From Pigmentiphaga daeguensis (GTDB lineage Bacteria > Pseudomonadota > Gammaproteobacteria > Burkholderiales > Burkholderiaceae_B), in the NCBI RefSeq assembly GCF_039523035.1, contig NZ_BAAAEN010000003.1:186001-250000 (forward strand): 64,000 nucleotides of DNA, written 5' to 3'. A model generated the notes under the pieces. It searched no databases. It was not told the DNA's origin and saw only the letters and a program-made list of their open reading frames with translations. The position numbers and the translations under genes were made by a program. Each line of letters starts with the position of its first letter. Positions within the stretch are counted from its first letter, which is position 1. Positions 58,468 through 64,000 of the stretch are shown here, piece after piece.

Positions 58468-58473
58468 ATTATA
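58468..58473 (-). promoter_or_regulatory. -10 box of the tRNA-Lys(CUU) promoter
   Basis: A perfect TATAAT on the minus strand, 15 nt upstream of the tRNA 5' end. No good -35 hexamer at 16-18 nt; TTGATT lies farther (22 nt). Initiation is expected near 58461. Confidence 0.6.
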
Positions 58474-58606
58474 ACGACTTTTTTCGACTTGTGCGAATCA
58501 AGGCCTGCCGCTCCCTTTCCGGCCGGCATCGACTTCCGCGGCCGCCCCCGCCAAGCCGCCCGCGCGGCTGGGTAGAATCGCCCTATCCCCTCTTCAGACC
58601 GCCCCC

Positions 58607-60904
58607 ATGCAGACACGACGCCCACGCCCCTGGACCGCCCTCGCCCTGCTGTGCCTGGCCCTCTGGATGTCGCGGCCGGCCGACGCCGCCGCTCCCGACC
58701 CCGCGGCCGTGACGCCGGCCCAGGCGCGCCAGGTCCTGGACCTGCTGCGCGACGACGCCCGGCGGGCGGAACTGGAGCAGACGCTGAGCGTCATCGCCGA
58801 GGCGACGGAGCAGCAGGCCGCCCCGCCGGCGGCCGCGCCCGCCGCGCCGGAAGCGCCGGTCGCCCTGGAGAAGGACGGGCTCATCGCCCAGGCCTTCACG
58901 CAGGCGGGCAAGTGGGTGGACTCGGCGCTGGGCGAACTGCGGCTGACGGGAGCGACGCTGTGGTCGCTGCGGTCGGCGGGCGCCTGGTGGCAGTACTACC
59001 TCGGCACGCCGGAGGCCCGCACGGCGACCTTCCAGGGCCTGGGCACGATTCTGTTGATCCTGGCCGTGGCCCTGGGCGTGGAAGCGGGTATCGGGCGACT
59101 GCTGCGCCGGCCGCGCGCGATGCTGCTGGCCTACGCGGAACGCCGGTACATCCCGGATACCGTTCCGCCCTCCGCGCCCGACCCCGACACGGAAACGCCC
59201 GCCGAGCCCGACCAGCACCTGCGCATCGTGCGCCGGCTGCCCGCCGCGCTGGCGCATGCCATCCTGGCCCTGGTGCCGCTGGCCGGCTTCCTGGTGGTGG
59301 CGACGATACTGATGAGGCTGTTCGGCGCGCCGGCCGCCGGCTTCTATCCGTTCATCCTGCCGCTGATCGGCGCCTACCTCGCCATGCGGCTGACGATGAC
59401 CGCGCTGCGCCTGCTGACCTCGCCGTCGGGTGCCTGCCTGCGCCTGTCCCGGCTGGGCGACGAATCGGCGCGCTATCTGGACACCTGGCTGCGGCGCGTG
59501 GTGGCGGTCGGCGCCTTCGGCGTGGCCGCGACCGAGATCGCCTACCTGCTGGGGGCCGGCGACGATGCGCGCAACGCGCTGTCCAAGCTGGTGGGCCTGG
59601 CCGTGCACGCGATGCTGATCGTCATGGTGGTCCAGCGGCGGCGCCAGGTGTCGCGCTGGATACGCGGACAGGAACACGAGGGGCTGCGGGCGGTGCTGGC
59701 CAATGTCTGGGCGCCCACCGCCATCGCGGTCATCGCCGGACTCTGGGTGGTATGGGCGCTGGGCACGGCCAGCGGGCTGTCGCAGTTGCTGCACTATGTC
59801 TGGCGCACGGCGCTGGTCATGCTGGCGGCTACCGTCCTCAGCATGATCCTGCTGGGGGCGCTGGACCGCGCCTTCTACAGCGACGCCCCCGCGGCGGGCG
59901 GCGGCCAGCCGGGCCGGCGGCCCTACCAGACGCTGGCGCAGCGTGTCGTGATGATCCTGGTCTTCGTCGCCACCGCGATCGCGCTGCTGGAGGTCTGGGG
60001 CGTGCACGCGCTGGACTGGTTCGAGGCCGGCACGGTGGGCCGCAGGCTGGTCTCGGCCACCGCGACCATCGCGGTGGCCTGCGTCCTCGCGCTGGTCGCC
60101 TGGGAAGCCGCCAATCTGTCGATCAACCGCCGAATGGAGCGCTGGACCCGGGCCGGCGATCTCGCCCGCGCCACGCGGCTGCGCACGCTGGTCCCCATCC
60201 TGCGCACGACGCTGTTCATCGTAATCGCGCTGATCGTGCTGTTCACCGCGCTCAACGAACTGGGCATCAACATCGCGCCCCTGCTGGCCGGCGCCAGCAT
60301 CATCGGCGTGGCCATCGGCTTCGGCTCGCAAAAGCTGGTGCAGGATTTCATCACCGGCATCTTCCTGCTGATGGAGAACGCGATGCAGGTGGGCGATTCG
60401 GTGACGCTGGCGGGGGTATCGGGCACGGTCGAGTACCTGTCCATACGCACGGTGCGGCTGCGCGCGGGCGACGGCGCCCTGCACGTGGTCCCCTTCAGCG
60501 CCGTGGGCACGGTCTCGAACAGCAACCGCGGCATCGGCAACGCCTCCGTGCGGGTCAGCGTCAGCGCCGACTCGGACCTGGACGAGGTCATCGCCGCGAT
60601 CCGCAACGTGGGCGAGGAAATGCGCAACGACCCCGACCTGGGTCCGCTGATGCTGGCCGACCTGGACCTGTGGGGCGTGGACCAGGTGGACGGCGCCTCG
60701 GTCACCCTGGCCGGACAGATCCGCACGCTGGATCGCGGCAAGGCCGCGGTGCAGCGCGGCTTCAACCAGCGTCTCTATCGCCGTTTCAAGCAGTTGGGAA
60801 TACAGTTTGCAAATCCGCAGGCCAGTTTCGTCCGCCGCCTGGACGGCGACGGACGGCAGGCCGCGGCGCCGCAACCGTCGGCGGGCGGCGGCTCGGAGGC
60901 TTGA
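58607..60904 (+). CDS. Mechanosensitive ion channel, YbiO-like MscS family
   Basis: Large MscS-family channel, 765 residues. It has a signal peptide (ALALLCLALWMSRPADA, cleavage about residue 27), a periplasmic helical part with EQTLSVIAEATEQQ, then about 11 membrane helices. The pore and beta domain (about residues 545-660) contains NIAPLLAGASIIGVAIGFGS, KLVQDFITGIFLLMEN and VTLAGVSGTVEYLSIRTVRL, followed by the C-terminal soluble domain. The architecture matches E. coli YbiO (741 residues). It opens on membrane tension to release solutes in hypo-osmotic shock. It is followed by small stress-type genes. Confidence 0.93.
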   Translation: MQTRRPRPWTALALLCLALWMSRPADAAAPDPAAVTPAQARQVLDLLRDDARRAELEQTLSVIAEATEQQAAPPAAAPAAPEAPVALEKDGLIAQAFTQAGKWVDSALGELRLTGATLWSLRSAGAWWQYYLGTPEARTATFQGLGTILLILAVALGVEAGIGRLLRRPRAMLLAYAERRYIPDTVPPSAPDPDTETPAEPDQHLRIVRRLPAALAHAILALVPLAGFLVVATILMRLFGAPAAGFYPFILPLIGAYLAMRLTMTALRLLTSPSGACLRLSRLGDESARYLDTWLRRVVAVGAFGVAATEIAYLLGAGDDARNALSKLVGLAVHAMLIVMVVQRRRQVSRWIRGQEHEGLRAVLANVWAPTAIAVIAGLWVVWALGTASGLSQLLHYVWRTALVMLAATVLSMILLGALDRAFYSDAPAAGGGQPGRRPYQTLAQRVVMILVFVATAIALLEVWGVHALDWFEAGTVGRRLVSATATIAVACVLALVAWEAANLSINRRMERWTRAGDLARATRLRTLVPILRTTLFIVIALIVLFTALNELGINIAPLLAGASIIGVAIGFGSQKLVQDFITGIFLLMENAMQVGDSVTLAGVSGTVEYLSIRTVRLRAGDGALHVVPFSAVGTVSNSNRGIGNASVRVSVSADSDLDEVIAAIRNVGEEMRNDPDLGPLMLADLDLWGVDQVDGASVTLAGQIRTLDRGKAAVQRGFNQRLYRRFKQLGIQFANPQASFVRRLDGDGRQAAAPQPSAGGGSEA

Positions 60905-60958
60905 CCCCGGGCATGAGTCTTGCCGACTCGACCACGCGACAATTTGCGGGAGCATCGC

Positions 60959-61186
60959 ATGAAGACTGAACCCAAGAACCGTTCGGAGAAGGACTCGAAG
61001 GACAAGGCCAAGCAGTCCGACGAGGGGCTGCCGACCTACCAGGAACTGCTGGACGACTCGCTGGAGGACACTTTCCCGGCCAGCGATCCGATCTCGCCCG
61101 GGGCCGCCGCGCATGCCGAAAAGGAAGTCCGTACCGGCAAGGACGACAAGGACTGGAAGCTCAAGCCCAGCCATCCCAAGAAATGA
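60959..61186 (+). CDS. Small charged protein with DTFPASDP motif
   Basis: Very hydrophilic 75-residue protein, likely disordered. It carries the segment LDDSLEDTFPASDPISPG, a motif I recall from many small proteobacterial proteins of unknown function. Lys/Asp/Glu-rich flanks (EKDSKDKAKQSDEG, GKDDKDWKLKPSHPKK). The ATG at 60959 has a GGAGC about 8 nt upstream. It lies 54 nt after the channel gene and 87 nt before the PA2169-type gene. No function can be assigned; the cluster suggests a stress role. Confidence 0.75.
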   Translation: MKTEPKNRSEKDSKDKAKQSDEGLPTYQELLDDSLEDTFPASDPISPGAAAHAEKEVRTGKDDKDWKLKPSHPKK

Positions 61187-61273
61187 CCGATCCTCCGGCG
61201 GGTCCGTTTCCTGCTGGAGTCCCGGACCGGGCCCGGTGTGGCCCGGTTCATTCGGACTACCCAGGAGACGAAG

Positions 61274-61723
61274 ATGGCCCGAGATGTGACGACAGTACTG
61301 AACGACTTGATCGAGACCTGCAAGGACGGCGAGTACGGCTTTCGGCAAGCTGCCCAGGACGCCCACGATCCCGAGTTGAAGACACTTTTTTCCCGGCGCG
61401 CGGGCGACTGCTCGACAGCCGCGGCCCAGTTGCAGGAGCAGGTCGCGGCGCTGGGCGACCAGCCCGAGGAAGGCGGTACCGCGGCCGGCGCGCTGCACCG
61501 CGGCTGGCTGGGGCTGAAATCGGCGGTGGCGGGGCGTACGGACCTCGCCATCCTGGAGGAATGCGAACGCGGCGAGGACGTGGCCAAGAGCCGCTACCAG
61601 GCTGCCCTGCGCGAGGAACTCCCGCCCCAGCTCCTGGCCCTGGTACAGGTGCAATACGAGGGCGTCGTGCGCAATCACGACCAGGTGAAGGAACTGCGCG
61701 ACCGGATGCGCGCACACGCGTAG
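61274..61723 (+). CDS. PA2169-family four-helix bundle protein (DUF2383)
   Basis: Ferritin-like four-helix bundle protein of the DUF2383/PA2169 family, 149 residues. The opening MARDVTTVLNDLIETCKDGE and YGFRQAAQDA then TLFSRRAGDCSTAAAQLQEQ are characteristic, and the end is LVQVQYEGVVRNHDQVKELR. Such proteins are linked to stress in other bacteria without known biochemistry. The ATG at 61274 has CAGGAGA 10 nt upstream. A hairpin follows the stop. Confidence 0.88.
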   Translation: MARDVTTVLNDLIETCKDGEYGFRQAAQDAHDPELKTLFSRRAGDCSTAAAQLQEQVAALGDQPEEGGTAAGALHRGWLGLKSAVAGRTDLAILEECERGEDVAKSRYQAALREELPPQLLALVQVQYEGVVRNHDQVKELRDRMRAHA

Positions 61724-61731
61724 CCGTGGAC

Positions 61732-61757
61732 GGAGGGCGGCCTGCCGGCCGCCTTCC
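61732..61757. terminator. Hairpin between convergent PA2169-type and kinase genes
   Basis: GGCGGCC (61736-61742) pairs with GGCCGCC (61747-61753), extended by GGAG/TTCC. It sits between the converging stops at 61723 and 61760 and may serve both, although no long T-run is present. Confidence 0.42.
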
Positions 61758-61759
61758 CG

Positions 61760-63748
61760 CTAGCGCCGCTCCAGGAAAGCGGTTCGCGCCAGGTTGTTTA
61801 TCAATCCGACCAGTTGCGGAAACTCCACCGGCTTGGCCAGGTAGACCTGGAAGCCCGCCGCCAGCGCGCCGATACGGTCCTCGCACCGGCTGGCCGAGGT
61901 CAGGGCGACGGCGGGAGTCGGGGTGGGAAAGCGATCGGGCGCGCCGCGCTCGAGTTCGCGGATCCGGGCCAGCGTATCGCTGCCGTCCATGCCCGGCAGG
62001 GTCATGTCGCTGACGATGACATGGGGCAGGCCGTCCGAGTCCGCCCTGCGCAGGTACTCCAGGGCCGACCCGCCGGATTCGCACGCGACGACCTCTCCTC
62101 CCGCCTGCTTCAAGGAGTCGGCCAGTTCGCCGCGCGCCTCGGCATGCCCCTCGACCAGGAGGATACGCACGTCGTTCAGGGTCGCGGGTGAGGCCGCTCG
62201 CGTGCCGGTCCCCGCGGCCGGCCCGGGCGCCTGGCCTTCGCCGGCCAGCGGCAGGTAGATGGAGAAGAGCGCGCCCTGGCCTTCGCCTCCGCTCTGGGCG
62301 GCTACCCTGCCGCCCTGCAGCTCGGCCAGATGCCGCACCAGCGTCAACCCCAGGCCCAGCCCGTCGGGACGGCGGGCACGGAAGGCATCGAGCTGGCGGA
62401 ACGGATCGAACAGATAAGGCATGACGTCGGCCGCGATGCCCTTGCCGGTGTCCCCGACGGCGATCCTGGCCTCGGTCTGCGTCGCCTCGACCCGTACCGA
62501 GACCTGGCCGTCGGGCAGGCTGAACTTGATGGCGTTGTCCAGCAGGTGCCCCACCATCTGCTCGATGCGCTCGGCGCTGCCCCAGACCCGGACCTCGCCG
62601 GGCGGCAGCTCGGCGCGCAGGTTCACATTGCGTTCGGCGGCCTTCGGAGCGGCCTGCGCGACCGCGCGTTCGACGATGGGCGCCAGCGCTTCCAGCCTCA
62701 TCGAAAGCTGGAGGCGGCCCGTCATCGCGTGGGTGGCGTCGAGCAATTCGTCGATCAGCCTGACCTGCTGCTGCACGCCGGTCCTGATGCCCGCCAGCGC
62801 TCGCGCCACCGTCGGCACGCCGGCGTCGACGCGGCTCTCGAGCACGTGGGCCCAACTCTGGATGCCGTTGAGCGGGGACCGCAGTTCGTGGGAAACCATG
62901 GACAGGAACTGGTCGCGTACCCCGATCGCCGTTTCCGCCTGCGTCCGCGCCGCCTGTTCGCGCAGCAGCAGCGTGTCGAGCTCCACCTGGGCGCGCACCC
63001 ACGCGCTGACATCCACGGTCGCCGCCAAGGCGCGCCCGCCGGCGCCGTCGGCCACGACGCGGACGCGGAAGTGGCGGGTGGAGGATCCGGTGTCTATGCG
63101 ATAGTCGAAGGTCTGGGCCTTTCCCGTGGCCAGCGCGTCCGCCACCGCCTGCTCGTAGGCCGACGCGATGTAGGGCGCCACGCCGAGCTCGCGCGCGGTC
63201 TTGCCGACAAACGCCACCGGCTCGATGCCGAACAACTCGCCGGCCGCCCGGTTGGCGTACAGATAGCGCAAGGATGCGTCGTAGGCGACGAGGGCATGAG
63301 GCAGCAGGTCCAGCAGCCGGCCCTCGTCGGCCTGGTTGCCATCAGGCGGGCGCGCCGCGGCGGACTCGCGCGCGGGCAGGCAGGTGCCGCTGAACCCCAC
63401 GAATTGCCGGTTGGCCTCCAGGCTGGGGTGGGCCAGGGTATGCGCGTCCACCTGCCGCCCGTCGGCGGTGGCCACCCGGTGCGCCACGTCGAAAGGAGCC
63501 GCATCGGCGGCTCCCTTGGCGACGGCGGCCCGGACCCGCTCGCGCTGGTCGGCCGGCACGCATGCCAGCCAGCCCCAGCCCAGGGCCGCCTCGGCGGATT
63601 GCCCCGTCAGGCGGGTCCAGGCGGGATTCACATACACCCACTCCCCCGTCGTGGAAGCGGACCAGAGCACGCCCGGGGCGTGCTCCGCCAAAATGCGATA
63701 GGAAGGACCGGACGGCCCGGCCGCCTGCGAAACGCGTCGTGCAACCAT
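61760..63748 (-). CDS. Hybrid histidine kinase (PAS-PAS-HisKA-HATPase-REC)
   Basis: Soluble hybrid sensor kinase, about 662 residues from the ATG at 63748 (a longer start at 63814 would overlap the DUF1328 stop). Two PAS domains (about residues 20-120: LAEHAPGVLWSASTTGEWVY; 150-250: YDASLRYLYANRAAGELFGI) precede HisKA with the phospho-His in FLSMVSHELRSPLNG, HATPase with QMVGHLLDNAIKFSLPDG, VGDTGKGIAAD and DGLGLGLTLVRHLAELQGG. The receiver has the phospho-Asp in VIVSDMTLPGMDG and Lys in VYLAKPVEFP, but the acidic pair reads VEGHAE, with Gly replacing one acidic residue. No membrane segment is present. Confidence 0.91.
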   Translation of the reverse strand: MVARRVSQAAGPSGPSYRILAEHAPGVLWSASTTGEWVYVNPAWTRLTGQSAEAALGWGWLACVPADQRERVRAAVAKGAADAAPFDVAHRVATADGRQVDAHTLAHPSLEANRQFVGFSGTCLPARESAAARPPDGNQADEGRLLDLLPHALVAYDASLRYLYANRAAGELFGIEPVAFVGKTARELGVAPYIASAYEQAVADALATGKAQTFDYRIDTGSSTRHFRVRVVADGAGGRALAATVDVSAWVRAQVELDTLLLREQAARTQAETAIGVRDQFLSMVSHELRSPLNGIQSWAHVLESRVDAGVPTVARALAGIRTGVQQQVRLIDELLDATHAMTGRLQLSMRLEALAPIVERAVAQAAPKAAERNVNLRAELPPGEVRVWGSAERIEQMVGHLLDNAIKFSLPDGQVSVRVEATQTEARIAVGDTGKGIAADVMPYLFDPFRQLDAFRARRPDGLGLGLTLVRHLAELQGGRVAAQSGGEGQGALFSIYLPLAGEGQAPGPAAGTGTRAASPATLNDVRILLVEGHAEARGELADSLKQAGGEVVACESGGSALEYLRRADSDGLPHVIVSDMTLPGMDGSDTLARIRELERGAPDRFPTPTPAVALTSASRCEDRIGALAAGFQVYLAKPVEFPQLVGLINNLARTAFLERR

Positions 63749-63801
63749 GTTCAACCGCGAAAAAGGCGCTGCATGTTCATCGGTTTTTTTGCCCTCCGCG
63801 G

Positions 63802-63996
63802 TCAGCGGGACCATTCGCCCTCATAGCCCTCTTCCGTCTCCTCGGGGGACCGGACGAAGAAGGTGGCCAGGAACGCTCCCAGCGAAACCAGGAACAGGAC
63901 GAAGGCGATATTGGCGGCACCGGCCGCGAAATCGCCGAGTCCCACGACGGCAACCAGCAAGGGGATCACGAAAAAGATAGTAGCCCAGCGCAACAT
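63802..63996 (-). CDS. DUF1328 small membrane protein
   Basis: 64-residue protein with two hydrophobic helices: MLRWATIFFVIPLLVAVVGL and ANIAFVLFLVSLGAFLATFF. The start MLRWA...FFVIPL and GFGDFA-like glycine stretch (VGLGDFAAGAANIAF) match DUF1328/YtjA-type proteins. The C-terminus is acidic (SPEETEEGYEGEWSR). It is upstream of the histidine kinase on the same strand. Function unknown; often in stress-related gene groups. Confidence 0.82.
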   Translation of the reverse strand: MLRWATIFFVIPLLVAVVGLGDFAAGAANIAFVLFLVSLGAFLATFFVRSPEETEEGYEGEWSR

Positions 63997-64000
63997 GGTT

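Noticed and set aside
58583..61717. Very long antisense open frame (over 1000 codons)
   Set aside because: Codon composition is the mirror of the genuine channel, small-protein and DUF2383 genes; GC3 bias commonly keeps such antisense frames open.

Overview
The window looks like a chromosomal segment of a GC-rich betaproteobacterium of the Bordetella/Achromobacter group (Alcaligenaceae). The reasons are: a ybgC-tolQRAB-pal-cpoB cluster of Burkholderiales type; five Bug (TctC-like) periplasmic receptor genes, a family greatly expanded in Bordetella; strong GC3 bias; and GC-rich palindromic intergenic repeats. I see no prophage, insertion sequence, CRISPR array or rRNA operon. Most of the window is catabolic accessory genome between conserved housekeeping blocks. 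Identifications rest on motifs read by eye; no database search was possible.

Layout. 241-5665: Tol-Pal envelope cluster, then a terminator and a tRNA-Lys(UUU) with a clear promoter. 5967-8414: a small unknown gene, a Bug receptor and a metallo-beta-lactamase-fold lipoprotein. 8569-14706: a divergent unit in which translationally coupled lysR (with two HTH domains) and iclR genes face an operon of Bug receptor, M24-fold enzyme, TauD-type dioxygenase and alpha/beta hydrolase. 14794-17905: an OsmC-like protein, an amino-acid permease and kynureninase. 18308-21204: a porin and an LVIVD-repeat secreted protein behind a striking AT-rich promoter island. 21552-23300: a PAS/GGDEF/EAL protein. 23354-27516: an operon encoding the proteasome-related peptidase Anbu, a transglutaminase-like protein, an alpha-E protein and a circularly permuted ATP-grasp protein.

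27837-30281: a complete lower gentisate pathway (gentisate 1,2-dioxygenase, fumarylpyruvate hydrolase, maleylpyruvate isomerase). 30282-30585: a cluster of palindromic repeats including a 103-bp MITE-like element. 30586-36184: an omega-aminotransferase, a PKHD-type dioxygenase, an FMN alpha-hydroxy-acid oxidase, a Bug receptor and a glutathione-independent formaldehyde dehydrogenase. 36252-43977: a LIV-type ABC transporter operon with an alpha/beta hydrolase, next to protocatechuate 4,5-dioxygenase-type ligBA and a divergent GntR regulator with three TTGGGATCC-type operators. 43974-46033: an acyltransferase and a short-chain dehydrogenase. 46059-54734: hpaR and the homoprotocatechuate meta-cleavage operon hpaG1-G2-E-(bug)-D-F-H-I-(bug). 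54821-63996: a secreted TAP-like hydrolase, a TerC protein, an unusual GNAT/Rnk fusion, tRNA-Lys(CUU), a YbiO-like mechanosensitive channel, small stress-type proteins, a hybrid histidine kinase and a DUF1328 membrane protein.

Taken together, the window shows three aromatic ring-cleavage routes (gentisate, protocatechuate 4,5, homoprotocatechuate) plus tryptophan/kynurenine and amino-acid catabolism. Each catabolic unit tends to have its own solute receptor and its own local regulator. The least explained units are the Anbu operon, the IclR/LysR-flanked Bug-M24-TauD-hydrolase operon and the AT-rich-promoter porin/LVIVD pair.
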